Notes under the pieces: model-generated
The model's input: only the letters and a program-made list of their open reading frames with translations
The model's database searches: none
Told to the model about the DNA's origin: nothing
Made by a program: the position numbers and the translations under genes
Origin: Paraburkholderia eburnea
GTDB lineage: Bacteria; Pseudomonadota; Gammaproteobacteria; Burkholderiales; Burkholderiaceae
Length of the DNA: 64,000 nucleotides
Reading direction: 5' to 3'
Assembly: GCF_002917095.1 (NCBI RefSeq)
Contig: NZ_PQGA01000002.1
Coordinates: forward strand, 1-64,000
Shown here: piece by piece, positions 16,187 through 25,099 of the stretch
Layout: every line of letters begins with the position of its first letter
Numbering within the stretch: position 1 is the first letter of the stretch

Positions 16187-17419
16187 TTACTTGCCGAGCG
16201 ACTTGTTCGCTTCGGTCGCGGCCTGGTTCAGCGCGTCGGCGGGCTTGGCCTTGCCGAGGTAGATCGACTGCATCGCGTTGGACACGGCCTTGGCGGTGTC
16301 TTCCCAGCCCGTCACCGTCGGCGCGAACTTCGCGTGCGGCAGCAGCGCAACGAAGGCCTTGGTATCCGGGTCCTGGAACGCCGGATCGGTGGCTTCGGCC
16401 TTGGTGGTCGGCAGGAAGCCTTCCGTGCTGGTGAATTCAACGCGCGGCTGCTTCGTGAACAGGAAGTCGAGGAACTTCCAGGCGCTCTTCTTCACCTTGG
16501 AGTTCTTGAACATCATGATCGAATCCGTGACCGCGTAAGTCGCGGGGGCCGTGGCGACCGGAATCGGATCGATGCCGTACTTGATGTTCGGCGCTTCCTT
16601 CTTCAGTTGCTTGGCGAGGAACGGCGCGGAAATCATCATCGCCACGCGTCCCTGCTTGAAGAGGTTCTGCACGTCTTCGCGGCTGTAGCCCGTCACGCCC
16701 GGCTCGGTCAGACCTTCGTCGATCAGGGTCTTGTAGAGCGTCGCGGCCTTCACGCCCGCAGCCGAATTGAATGCGGCCTTGTTGTCCTTGCCCACCACGT
16801 CGCCGCCATTCGTCCACAGCGCGTAGTAGAAGTACACGTCGGTTTCGATTTCCTTGCCTTGCAGGCCGAAGCCGGCGATGCCCTTGGCCTTCAGCTTCTT
16901 CGACGCGTCGATCACGTCGTTCCAGGTCTTCGGACCGTTCGGATAGCCCACTGACGCGAGCATGTCCTTGTTGAAGTAGAGCGCGCGCGCCGACGCCGCG
17001 ATCGGCAGGCCGTAGATCTTGCCGTTGATTTCACCCGGCGCCAGGAACGGGCCGATGAAACGGCCCTTGAAACTCGCGTCCATATAGGGATCGAGCGGTT
17101 CGGCGATATCGTCCTTCACGAAGTCCAGCAGCCAGCGCGTGCCGATGATCGCGAGGTCGGCGTTGGCGCCGCCCGAGATATCGGTCTGCAGCTTCTGTTG
17201 CAGCGAATCCCAGTTCACGTCTTCGATCTTGATGGTCGTGCCGGGGTTGGCGGCCTCGAACTGTTTGGCCATTTTCTCGAAGTACGGAGCCGTGGCGTCG
17301 CTGTAGTGAGCGACGGTCACACGGACCGTATCGGCATGCGCTGCGACGGTGATGCCTGCAAACGTCAGTGCAACGGCAAGCTTGCCGAGCGTGGTGGATG
17401 CACGTGCCTTAAACGCCAT
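16187..17419 (-). CDS. Sugar ABC transporter solute-binding protein
   Basis: The 410-residue family 1 extracellular binding protein has a signal peptide (LGKLAVALTFAGITVAAHA, cleavage near residue 29). Mature domain features are FEAANPGTTIKIEDVNWDSL, GLPIAASARALYFNKDML and the closing region of family 1 proteins. It captures a carbohydrate-type ligand for the two downstream permeases. The matching ATPase is encoded in the divergent unit (18527). It is the first gene of the leftward unit, facing the SDR gene across a 290-bp regulatory region. Confidence 0.93.
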   Translation of the reverse strand: MAFKARASTTLGKLAVALTFAGITVAAHADTVRVTVAHYSDATAPYFEKMAKQFEAANPGTTIKIEDVNWDSLQQKLQTDISGGANADLAIIGTRWLLDFVKDDIAEPLDPYMDASFKGRFIGPFLAPGEINGKIYGLPIAASARALYFNKDMLASVGYPNGPKTWNDVIDASKKLKAKGIAGFGLQGKEIETDVYFYYALWTNGGDVVGKDNKAAFNSAAGVKAATLYKTLIDEGLTEPGVTGYSREDVQNLFKQGRVAMMISAPFLAKQLKKEAPNIKYGIDPIPVATAPATYAVTDSIMMFKNSKVKKSAWKFLDFLFTKQPRVEFTSTEGFLPTTKAEATDPAFQDPDTKAFVALLPHAKFAPTVTGWEDTAKAVSNAMQSIYLGKAKPADALNQAATEANKSLGK

Positions 17420-17709
17420 TCTGTCTCTCCTAACGTGGTTATCTGGCTGGCCTTGCGTTGTTTGAAAAAATCCTACAGGATGAAAAAAATGTTGTCACCT
17501 GGGAATCGCGATATTGTTTTCCGCTCCTGAATTTGCATAACATGCTGTAAAACATGGGAAAATCATGCAGTGCAATATTTGGGATGCCTGCACGTAAACC
17601 CTCGATCGGCAGTTGTTTCGACGATTGAAAACATGACGTTGTTGGAAATTTACAGGCTCGGCAGGCACCTGCGCCGCGCCCGGAATGAACCTTTCGCGGA
17701 GAGTCGACA
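17420..17709. promoter_or_regulatory. Divergent control region of the sugar transport locus
   Basis: This AT-rich spacer lies between the leftward binding-protein gene and the rightward SDR gene. Two direct copies of TGAAAAAA (17463-17470 and 17481-17488) flank the near-palindrome ATCCTACAGGAT. They lie where an RpiR regulator could act on both promoters. This is a candidate only. Confidence 0.3.
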
Positions 17710-18483
17710 ATGAGCCGGGTGGTGCTGGTGACGGGCGCGTGCGGCGGGATTGGCCGTGCGTTGTGCAAACGATTTGTCGACGCGGGCGACACCGTGCTCG
17801 CGCTCGACCGCGAGGCTGCGGCCGTGCAGCAACTCGCCGACGAATTCGGCACGCAGCGCCTTGAAGCGCTGGCCGCCGACGTGAGCGATGCGTCCGCGCT
17901 GGCGGATGCCGTGGCGCGCGCGGTCGCCGCGCGCGGCCCGGTGGACGTGGCCGTGGCGAACGCGGGCGGGGCGCTCGGCACCACGCTCGCGCACACGGAT
18001 GCAGCCAGTTGGCGGCGCGACGTCGATCTGAACCTCAACGGCACCTACTACACCGTGGAAGCCGTGCGCGCCTCGATGATCGAGCGCCGCAGCGGCGTGC
18101 TCGTCCTGATCGGCTCCGTGAACGGTTTGAGCGCGCTTGGCCATCCCGCCTACAGCGCCGCGAAAGCGGGACTCGTGAGCTACACGAAGGCGCTGGCGAT
18201 GGAGCTGGGTCCGCACGGCATCCGCGCGAACATCGTCTGTCCCGGCACCGTCAAGACGCCCGCGTGGCATTCGCGCGTAACGCGGCATCCACAAATATTC
18301 GAAGAACTAAAGAAATGGTATCCGCTCGGCGACGTGGCCACGCCCGACGATATCGCCGATGCCGTGCAATTTCTCGCCTCGCCACAGGCGCGCGTGATTA
18401 CAGGTGTCGCGCTGCCGGTGGATGCGGGGCTGATGGCGGGCAACCGGCTGATGGCCAACGAACTCACGCTCGACGCAATCTGA
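17710..18483 (+). CDS. SDR family oxidoreductase
   Basis: The 257-residue NAD(P)-dependent dehydrogenase has the classical SDR motifs: VTGACGGIGRAL (cofactor glycines, residues 7-18), NAGG near 80, catalytic Ser in LIGSVNG near 137, and YSAAKAG (Tyr/Lys) near 150. The C-terminus GVALPVDAGLMAGNRLM is usual. It is the first gene of a unit with the ABC ATPase and RpiR regulator, so it probably oxidises the imported sugar or polyol, or a derivative. The substrate is unknown. Confidence 0.9.
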   Translation: MSRVVLVTGACGGIGRALCKRFVDAGDTVLALDREAAAVQQLADEFGTQRLEALAADVSDASALADAVARAVAARGPVDVAVANAGGALGTTLAHTDAASWRRDVDLNLNGTYYTVEAVRASMIERRSGVLVLIGSVNGLSALGHPAYSAAKAGLVSYTKALAMELGPHGIRANIVCPGTVKTPAWHSRVTRHPQIFEELKKWYPLGDVATPDDIADAVQFLASPQARVITGVALPVDAGLMAGNRLMANELTLDAI

Positions 18484-18526
18484 CGACAACGACGAAGACG
18501 AAACGCTCACGCAAACCGAGGACAGC

Positions 18527-19594
18527 ATGGCAGCGGTACAACTGAACGGCATCTACAAGCGCTACGGCGAAACCCAGGTCGTGCACGGCGTCGATCTCGA
18601 CATCGAAGACGGCGAATTCGTCGTGCTGGTCGGCCCGTCGGGCTGCGGCAAGACCACGCTCATGCGCATGATCGCGGGCCTGGAAGACATCAGCGGCGGC
18701 GATCTGACCATCGGCGGCACGCGCGCCAATGCACTGCCGCCGCAGCAGCGCAACATCTCGATGGTATTCCAGAGCTACGCGCTGTATCCGCATCTTTCGG
18801 TGTACGACAACATCGCGTTCGGCCCGCGCATCCGCAAGGAGCGCGAAGACGGCTTCAAGCCGCGCATCGAGGCCGCGGCCAAGATGCTCAATCTCTCGAA
18901 CTATCTCGACCGTCTGCCGCGTGCGCTCTCGGGTGGCCAGCGTCAGCGCGTGGCGATGGGCCGCGCCGTGGTGCGCGAGCCGTCGCTGTTCCTGTTCGAC
19001 GAACCGCTGTCGAATCTCGACGCCAAGCTGCGCGTGCAGATGCGCACGGAAATCAAGGCGCTGCATCAGCGTCTGCGCAACACGGTCGTGTACGTCACGC
19101 ACGATCAGATCGAGGCGATGACGATGGCCGACCGCATCGTCGTGATGAACTCAGGCCGTATCGAGCAGATCGGCCGGCCGCTCGATCTCTACGACAAGCC
19201 CGGCAATCTGTTCGTGGCGAGCTTCCTGGGTTCGCCGTCGATGAACTTCGTCGCGGGCAGCGTGATGAGCGATGCGCGCGGCACGGCGCTGGTGCTCGAC
19301 GACGGCGTGCGCATCGCGCTTCCCGAAGGGCGCGCCACGCAGGGCGCGCGCGTGACACTCGGCATTCGGCCCGAGCATATCGAAGCGGGCGGCGCGGCGG
19401 ATGTGCCGTTCACCGTCGAGGTGATCGAGCCGACTGGCGCCGAAACCCACTTGTACGGGAAAATAGGCGGCAATTCATGGTGCGTCACGACGCGCGCGCG
19501 GCCCGGCGTCGAACCGGGTCAGCGCATGACGCTGGGTTTGCCTCTCGCGCATCTGCATCTGTTCGATACCGAAAGCGGCAAGCGGCTCGATTGA
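18527..19594 (+). CDS. Sugar ABC transporter ATPase (MalK/UgpC type)
   Basis: This 355-residue ATPase powers the two permeases encoded on the other strand. Walker A is GPSGCGKTT (about residue 37), the Q-loop is near VFQSYALYPHLS, the signature is LSGGQRQRVAMGRAVVR and Walker B is LFLFDEPLSNLDAK. The C-terminal regulatory OB-type domain runs from about 240 (GIRPEHIEAGG). An AGGACAGC ribosome region precedes ATG 18527. It is encoded 43 bp after the SDR gene and 4 bp before the regulator gene. Confidence 0.94.
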   Translation: MAAVQLNGIYKRYGETQVVHGVDLDIEDGEFVVLVGPSGCGKTTLMRMIAGLEDISGGDLTIGGTRANALPPQQRNISMVFQSYALYPHLSVYDNIAFGPRIRKEREDGFKPRIEAAAKMLNLSNYLDRLPRALSGGQRQRVAMGRAVVREPSLFLFDEPLSNLDAKLRVQMRTEIKALHQRLRNTVVYVTHDQIEAMTMADRIVVMNSGRIEQIGRPLDLYDKPGNLFVASFLGSPSMNFVAGSVMSDARGTALVLDDGVRIALPEGRATQGARVTLGIRPEHIEAGGAADVPFTVEVIEPTGAETHLYGKIGGNSWCVTTRARPGVEPGQRMTLGLPLAHLHLFDTESGKRLD

Positions 19595-19598
19595 CGGG

Positions 19599-20561
19599 AT
19601 GAGCGGCGGGCCCGCGCCCGCGCGCTCACGGCACGAAAGGCACATCGCGGCGCTCGCACCTTCCACGGCTCACTCCACGGAACACAGCTTGCCGGTCTCC
19701 AATCTGATCCATCACATCCGCAATGTCGCGGAGTCGCTGCGGCCCGCCGAACGCAAGGTCGCGGAGATGGTGCTCGCCGACATCGACTTCGCGATGAGCG
19801 CGAGCATCACCGAACTCGCGCTGCGCGCCGATGTGTCCGAGCCATCGGTCACGCGCTTTTGCCGCGCGGTGGGCGCGCACGGCCTGCGCGACTTCAAGAT
19901 GCGCCTCGCGCAGAGCGCAGCGGGCGGCATGCCGTTCGCGGCGGCGCAGGAACTGACGAGCGGCGACGTCACGCAGGTCGGCACGCTGCTCGACAACGTG
20001 GCGGAAGCGGTGGCGCAGGGCGTGAAGCACGCGCGCGCTTCGCTCGATCCGGCGGTGTTCGAGGCGGCGGCGGCGGCGCTCGGCAGCGCGCGGCGGGTGT
20101 ATTTCTTCGGTGTGGGCGCGGGGTCGGGGCTGGTTGCGCAGGATGCGGCGCTGCGTCTGTTGCGCCTCGACATCGCCGCGAGCGCGTTCACGGACGCGCA
20201 TCTGCAACGTCTTTACGCGGGCCTGCTAGAACCCGGCGACGTGGCCTTCGCGATTTCGCAGTCGGGCCGCAGCGTCGAGGTCAACGAGAGCATCCAGATC
20301 GCCAAGGAGCGCGGCGCGACCACTATTGCCCTGACCAACGCGGGCTCGCGTCTCGCGTGGGTCGTCGATATTCCGCTGCTGTTGCGCGTGCCCGCCGCGC
20401 AGGAACCGCATGCGCCGGGCGTCGCGCGCATCGCGCATCTGGCCGTGATCGACGCGCTGGCGATTGCCGTGGCGATGGGGCTCACGCCGCGCACGCTCGA
20501 AAAAATGCGCGACGCCCAGGCGCGCAGCGGCTCGGATAGTGTGGGCGAAGTGAAGGAGTGA
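19599..20561 (+). CDS. MurR/RpiR family regulator with SIS domain
   Basis: The N-terminal RpiR-type helix-turn-helix begins at SNLIHHIRNVAESLRPAERK and includes LALRADVSEPSVTRFCRAVG. A sugar isomerase (SIS) sensor domain follows (RVYFFGVGAGSGLVAQDAAL, then VAFAISQSGRSVEVNESIQ). Such regulators bind phosphorylated sugars. It is co-transcribed with the ATPase gene and probably controls the whole transport locus. ATG 19599 adds about 30 disordered residues before the domain, and a TTG near 19689 is an alternative start. Confidence 0.88.
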   Translation: MSGGPAPARSRHERHIAALAPSTAHSTEHSLPVSNLIHHIRNVAESLRPAERKVAEMVLADIDFAMSASITELALRADVSEPSVTRFCRAVGAHGLRDFKMRLAQSAAGGMPFAAAQELTSGDVTQVGTLLDNVAEAVAQGVKHARASLDPAVFEAAAAALGSARRVYFFGVGAGSGLVAQDAALRLLRLDIAASAFTDAHLQRLYAGLLEPGDVAFAISQSGRSVEVNESIQIAKERGATTIALTNAGSRLAWVVDIPLLLRVPAAQEPHAPGVARIAHLAVIDALAIAVAMGLTPRTLEKMRDAQARSGSDSVGEVKE

Positions 20562-20592
20562 GCGGCACGCGGCCGCGCCACGAAAGCACGCG

Positions 20593-22050
20593 TCAAGCTG
20601 CGGCGCGAACGCGCTTCGTCAGTTTCACCGGCATGGTGTCGGGCACCATGGTGAACGCGGACACCTCGTTGATCTTCGCCGGGTCGATGGCCATTTCGAT
20701 CGAGAATTCGTTCATCAGCATCGACAGCGCGAGACGCATTTCCACCGTCGCCAGATGGCGTCCCGGACACACGCGCGGTCCTGCGCCGAACTGTAGGTAC
20801 GCCCGCACGTCGTGCGCGCCCGTGTGCGCGTCGTGTTCGCCCTTGCGCATCCAGCGCCATGGGTCGTAGCGTTGCGGATCGGCGAAATTTTTCTCGTCGA
20901 TCATCGCGGGCCGCGCGACGAAGAACATGCGCGTGCCCTTGGGCAGCGCCACACCGTCCACCACCACGTCTTCGAGCGGCTCGAACGAATGCACGGCGGC
21001 GACGGGGCGCAGGCGCGTCGCCTCGATACAGATGGCCTCGAAGATATCGAGTTCCTTGAGCGTCGCGTAATCCGGGCAGACGGGCGCGTCGCCCAGCACG
21101 CGGTGCGCCTCCTCGCCCAGATGCGCCTGCAACGCGCCATCGGCGGCCAGATAGGGCAGTGTCCAGGCGATCGAATCGGCAGTGGTGTCCTCGCCCGCAA
21201 GCAGGATCGTCAGGACGTTGGCGCGGATCTGCGCATCGGTGATCGGCTCGCCCGTATGTTGCTGCGGTTGCTGCTGCTGCACGAGCATCGCTTCCATCAG
21301 ATTGCGCGGTGTGTCGGAGGGCTCGTCGCGCATGCGCTCGCGGGCGCGCGCCATCATCGAATCGATATAGCGGTGCACTTCTTCCAGCGATTGATCGAGC
21401 TTGCGGTCCGCCGGCAGCTTGAAGTAGCGCCAGTACGGAAACAGCGCGTTGATGCGGCCCATCACGCTCGGCAGGATGCGCTCGAGATGCTCCTGGATTA
21501 CGCCGTGGTCGCGCTCCAGTGTGCGCGGGTCTTCGCCGAATGCGAGCGCGCTCGTCACGTCCACCGTGTAGCGCTTCAGGTCGTCGGTCATCTCCACGGT
21601 CTCGCCGCGCTCGGCCGCGCGCAGCCAGCGCGTGCGCAGGCGCTGCGTGATGTCCGCGAGCGTGGGATAGAACGCCTTGATGTTGGGAATCGACAGCGCC
21701 TGCATCACCAGACGCCGATGCGTTTCCCAGGCCGCGCCTTCCGCCGAAAAGAGGCCATTGGCGCCCATTTCTTCGAGCACGGCTTCGATCGGCTGATAGC
21801 GGCGATAGCGGTGCGGGCGCTCGCGCATGATCTGCTGGATCAGCTCGGTGTCGGTCCAGATCGTGATGGGAATGCTGCCCACCTGAAAGCGGTACGGCGT
21901 GCCGAGTTCTTCGGCCCAGCGTTCGAGGATCAGATGCAGGCGCGTGGGCGAAAGCTGCAGCAGATTGCCGACGAGCGGCAGACCGCGCGGACAGGGCAGA
22001 TCCGCGACCTGGCGCTGCGCCGCGCGGGAACCGGTGGAGGCCGTGCTCAT
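20593..22050 (-). CDS. Cytochrome P450
   Basis: This 485-residue haem monooxygenase has the oxygen-activation helix (LLAGEDTTADS), the ExxR motif in EATRLRPVAAVHSFE and the haem-thiolate loop FGAGPRVCPGRH (about C428). AAAGGACC precedes the ATG at 22050, and a longer frame to 22488 is rejected. No ferredoxin or reductase gene is adjacent, so electron partners must come from elsewhere. The N-terminus PCPRGLPLVGNLLQLSP lacks a clear membrane anchor, so it is probably soluble. Its substrate is unknown. The next gene upstream is an IclR regulator on the same strand, 89 bp away. Confidence 0.92.
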   Translation of the reverse strand: MSTASTGSRAAQRQVADLPCPRGLPLVGNLLQLSPTRLHLILERWAEELGTPYRFQVGSIPITIWTDTELIQQIMRERPHRYRRYQPIEAVLEEMGANGLFSAEGAAWETHRRLVMQALSIPNIKAFYPTLADITQRLRTRWLRAAERGETVEMTDDLKRYTVDVTSALAFGEDPRTLERDHGVIQEHLERILPSVMGRINALFPYWRYFKLPADRKLDQSLEEVHRYIDSMMARARERMRDEPSDTPRNLMEAMLVQQQQPQQHTGEPITDAQIRANVLTILLAGEDTTADSIAWTLPYLAADGALQAHLGEEAHRVLGDAPVCPDYATLKELDIFEAICIEATRLRPVAAVHSFEPLEDVVVDGVALPKGTRMFFVARPAMIDEKNFADPQRYDPWRWMRKGEHDAHTGAHDVRAYLQFGAGPRVCPGRHLATVEMRLALSMLMNEFSIEMAIDPAKINEVSAFTMVPDTMPVKLTKRVRAAA

Positions 22051-22139
22051 GAGCGGGTCCTTTTGGATGTCGCGGCGGCGCGCTCGGGCGCCGGTTGGAG
22101 TGAGTCGATGCCGCGCTGGAAGGCGATTATAGCGGCGGC

Positions 22140-22982
22140 TTATAAAGCGGGGAGCGCGGCGCCCGCCACGTAGCCGAAGCGGCGCGACAGGCGTTCGGCC
22201 GCGGCGATCAGGCGTTGCGCGCTGGCGCCTTCGCGCGCGGTGTCGAGATTGCCCGACGGCCCCATCAGCGCGAGCACGAGGCACACGCTGCCGGTGTGGT
22301 CGAACACGGGCGCGGCCACGGTGCTGATGCCGGGAATCGGCTTGTCGAGCGCGGTGTCGAGGCCTTGCGCGCGGATCGCGGCGAGGCGTTCGGCGTAGTG
22401 TCGGTCGTCGTCGGGCAATGCCGCCACGCCCGCGAGCCGCAGACCGTCCTGGGCGAGCAGCGCCGTGCGCACATCGTCGTCGAGCCACGCCGCGAACACG
22501 CGGCCAATGGCCGTATTCACGAGCGACATCACCGTGCCGGGCCGCAGGCTCACATGCAGCGGACGCGGCGACTCTTCGAGTCGCACGACCGTCGGGCCGA
22601 GCGGCCCCGGCACCGCGAGCGCGACGCTCATGCCGGTGCCAGTGGCGAGATCGACGAGTTCGGCGTCGGCTTCGCGCACGGGCGACAGGCGCGCAAGACC
22701 CAGCAGGCCGAGTTCGAGGCTCAGCGGCCCGGCTTCGTAGCGGCCCGCGTCGTCGCGTGCGAGCAGGCCGGTCTTGAGCAGGCTGACCAGATGGGGAAAG
22801 GCCTTCGCGCTGGGCATGCCGGCCGCCGCCGCGAGGTCGCGCAGCGACAGCGGCGTGCCTGCCGCGACCAGCGCGGCGAGCAGCTCGCCCGTGACGTCGA
22901 GCGCCTGGATGCCGCGCTGGGGTTTATCGGCGGCGTCGGGCGCTTCGGTTTCCGGCGTGGTCGAGGTGCGGGCTTTGGGCAT
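22140..22982 (-). CDS. IclR family regulator (copy 2 of a tandem pair)
   Basis: The 280-residue IclR protein has an N-terminal winged helix (RGIQALDVTGELLAALVAAG, LRDLAAAAGMPSAKAFPHLV) and a C-terminal ligand-binding domain (RLEESPRPLHVSLRPGTVMS, then APVFDHTGSVCLVLALMG). It is clearly paralogous to the gene starting at 23839: both share RGIQ, RYEAGPL and GTVMSL. The 11-bp gap to that gene implies one transcript. Probable targets are the divergent catabolic operon at 24107 and/or the P450 gene. Confidence 0.9.
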   Translation of the reverse strand: MPKARTSTTPETEAPDAADKPQRGIQALDVTGELLAALVAAGTPLSLRDLAAAAGMPSAKAFPHLVSLLKTGLLARDDAGRYEAGPLSLELGLLGLARLSPVREADAELVDLATGTGMSVALAVPGPLGPTVVRLEESPRPLHVSLRPGTVMSLVNTAIGRVFAAWLDDDVRTALLAQDGLRLAGVAALPDDDRHYAERLAAIRAQGLDTALDKPIPGISTVAAPVFDHTGSVCLVLALMGPSGNLDTAREGASAQRLIAAAERLSRRFGYVAGAALPAL

Positions 22983-22993
22983 GGTCGGGTCGA

Positions 22994-23839
22994 TCAGGTC
23001 GATGAAAGCGCGGCTTGCGCGATCCGTTGCGCGGCGTCGCGCAGCGCGCGCACGAGTTTGCCTTCGGGTCGCACGTCGAGCGCACCGCTCGCGCCGATGG
23101 CGGTGAGCGTCACGCGCAGCGCGCGCTGCGCATCGAGCACCGGGACGCAGACGCTGCTCACGCCGGGGCTGGGCGCGTCGATACCGATTTCGAAGCCGCG
23201 CGCGCGGATCGTATCGAGCGTGGCGGCGAAGGCGGCATCCGGCGCGGGGAGGTCTTCAGCCGCCGCCGTGCCGCGCCAGACCGGCTGCGCGCTCTGGTTG
23301 GCCCACATCGCGCGCAGCGCGGCGTCGTCGAGACAGGCGCAGAACACGCGGCCCGTGGACGTGGCCGGCAGCGACATCACCGTGCCGACGTGCAGGTTCA
23401 CATGCAGCGGCAGGCTGGCGTGCTCGTAGCGCACGATGGTCGGCCCTTGCGGCCCGGCGATGCACAGCGCGACGCTGCAGTTGTGCGCCTGCGCGAGCGC
23501 CGCCGCGTGCGGCACGGCCTCGCGCAGCGCGGGCTGCTGCGCCAGATGCAGGAGACCCAGGCGCAGCGCGAGCGGACCCGCTTCATAGCGCCCGGACAGC
23601 GCATCACGCTTGATCAGGCCGAGGCGCGTGAGGCTCACCAGATAGGCATGTGCCTGGCTCGACGCGATGTCGCCCGCTGCCGCGAGATCGGTGGGCGCGA
23701 GCGGCACGCGCGCGTCGGCGAGCGCGCGCAACAGGCGCGCGCCGACTTCGACGCTCTGGATGCCGCGCTGGGCACGGCCGGCGGCTGCGCCGTCAGCGTC
23801 GGAAACTGCGGACGGCGGCGCGTTGCGAGGGGTCTTCAC
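22994..23839 (-). CDS. IclR family regulator (copy 1 of a tandem pair)
   Basis: This 281-residue IclR regulator has a winged helix (RGIQSVEVGARLLRALADAR, TDLAAAGDIASSQAHAYLV) and an effector domain (CSVALCIAGPQGPTIVRYEH, LHVNLHVGTVMSLPATSTGR). It starts at ATG 23839, divergent from the metallo-hydrolase gene. A 20-bp palindrome lies 75-94 bp before its start, between the two units, as expected for IclR control of a neighbouring aromatic catabolic operon. The effector is unknown. Confidence 0.9.
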   Translation of the reverse strand: MKTPRNAPPSAVSDADGAAAGRAQRGIQSVEVGARLLRALADARVPLAPTDLAAAGDIASSQAHAYLVSLTRLGLIKRDALSGRYEAGPLALRLGLLHLAQQPALREAVPHAAALAQAHNCSVALCIAGPQGPTIVRYEHASLPLHVNLHVGTVMSLPATSTGRVFCACLDDAALRAMWANQSAQPVWRGTAAAEDLPAPDAAFAATLDTIRARGFEIGIDAPSPGVSSVCVPVLDAQRALRVTLTAIGASGALDVRPEGKLVRALRDAAQRIAQAALSST

Positions 23840-23913
23840 TCGTTGTACCAGGCTGAAAAAGGGTCCATGTTAACCGAATGGCGGTCGAAAGCCGCCGGCT
23901 CGATGATTTGCAT

Positions 23914-23933
23914 ATAGCGATAGTATTCGCTAT
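23914..23933. promoter_or_regulatory. 20-bp palindrome, candidate IclR operator
   Basis: ATAGCGA and TCGCTAT (7-bp perfect arms) are separated by TAGTAT in the divergent spacer between the IclR pair and the MBL-FAD-DUF2783 operon. AT-rich palindromes of this size are usual IclR sites. The assignment rests on position and symmetry. Confidence 0.55.
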
Positions 23934-24106
23934 TGACAAATAAAAACCGCCGGGCGATCATGGCTTCACCCCGGCAGAACAGCGGCTCAACCAAACCAGA
24001 CGGGGCGAGACAAAACCGGCTGGCGCCGGTCCATCTGCGTGCGCTCATGCTGCGCGTGCATCCAGCCTCGCCTCGTCGCCCGTTCCCCACAGATACGGAG
24101 ACTCAG

Positions 24107-25066
24107 ATGGCAAAGGCGTTCGCATCGCAGGCCGACCTCGAAGAAAAGCAGGTCACGTTCACCCAGCTCTCGGAAAACTGCTACGCCTACACGACGGAAG
24201 GCGACCCCAACTCGGGCGTCATCATCGGCGACGACGGCGTGCTGATCGTGGACACCACGGCCACGCCGGCCATGGCGCAGGACCTCATCGCGAAGATCCG
24301 CAGCGTGACCGACAAGCCCATCAAATACGTCGTGCTCTCGCACTATCATGCGGTGCGCGTGCTGGGCGCGTCGGCGTACTTCGAGGAAGGCGCGCAGCAG
24401 ATCATCGCGAGCCGCGGCACCTGGGAAATGATCGTCGAGCGCGGCGAGCAGGACATGAAGTCGGAAATCGAGCGCTTCCCGCGTCTGTTCGCGGGCGTCG
24501 AAACCGTGCCGGGCCTGACGTGGCCCACGCTCGTGTTCGAGAAGGAAATCACGCTGTACCTCGGCAAGCTCGAAGTGAAGATCGCGCATCTGGGCTCGGG
24601 CCACACGAAGGGCGACACGGTGGTGTGGCTGCCGCAGCAAAAGGTGCTGTACTCGGGCGACCTCGTGGAATACGACGCGGCCTGCTATTGCGGCGACGCC
24701 CAACTGGCCGAGTGGCCCGCGACGCTCGAAGCGCTGCGCTCGCTGGGCGCGCAAAAGCTCGTGCCGGGCCGCGGCCCCGCGCTGCTCAACCCCGAAGAAG
24801 TGAACAAGGGTCTGGATTACACGAAGGATTTCGTATCGACGCTGCTTGCGCAGGGCCGCAAGGCGGTCGAACAGAAGCTCGATCTGAAGCAGTCGATGGC
24901 GCTCACGCGTGAAGCGATGGACCCGAAGTTCGGTCACGTCTTCATCTACGAGCATTGCCTGCCGTTCGATGTGTCGCGCGCTTATGACGAGGCGAGCGGC
25001 ATCACGCATCCGCGCATCTGGACCGCGCAGCGCGACAAGGAAATGTGGGACGCGTTGCAGGATTGA
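24107..25066 (+). CDS. Metallo-beta-lactamase-fold hydrolase, variant metal motif
   Basis: The 319-residue MBL-fold protein starts at ATG 24107 after ACGGAGACTCAG. An upstream in-frame extension to 23933 would run into the operator and is rejected. The fold is clear: GVLIVDTTATP near residue 44, GSGHTKGDTVVW with H166, and LYSGDLVEYD with D185. The usual HxHxDH metal motif reads HYHAVR (residues 79-84), so the Asp and third His are replaced by Val and Arg. One metal site is therefore probably altered or lost. It is co-encoded with an FAD monooxygenase and a DUF2783 protein, suggesting a role in a catabolic pathway, perhaps on a ring-cleavage or thioester intermediate. Confidence 0.85.
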   Translation: MAKAFASQADLEEKQVTFTQLSENCYAYTTEGDPNSGVIIGDDGVLIVDTTATPAMAQDLIAKIRSVTDKPIKYVVLSHYHAVRVLGASAYFEEGAQQIIASRGTWEMIVERGEQDMKSEIERFPRLFAGVETVPGLTWPTLVFEKEITLYLGKLEVKIAHLGSGHTKGDTVVWLPQQKVLYSGDLVEYDAACYCGDAQLAEWPATLEALRSLGAQKLVPGRGPALLNPEEVNKGLDYTKDFVSTLLAQGRKAVEQKLDLKQSMALTREAMDPKFGHVFIYEHCLPFDVSRAYDEASGITHPRIWTAQRDKEMWDALQD

Positions 25067-25099
25067 GCGGCTGCGGTGGAGATGGAGAGAGACACAGAA

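Noticed and set aside
20593..22488. Longer P450 of 631 residues
   Set aside because: The extra N-terminus overlaps the IclR gene, and the start at 22050 has a ribosome site and a normal P450 N-terminus.
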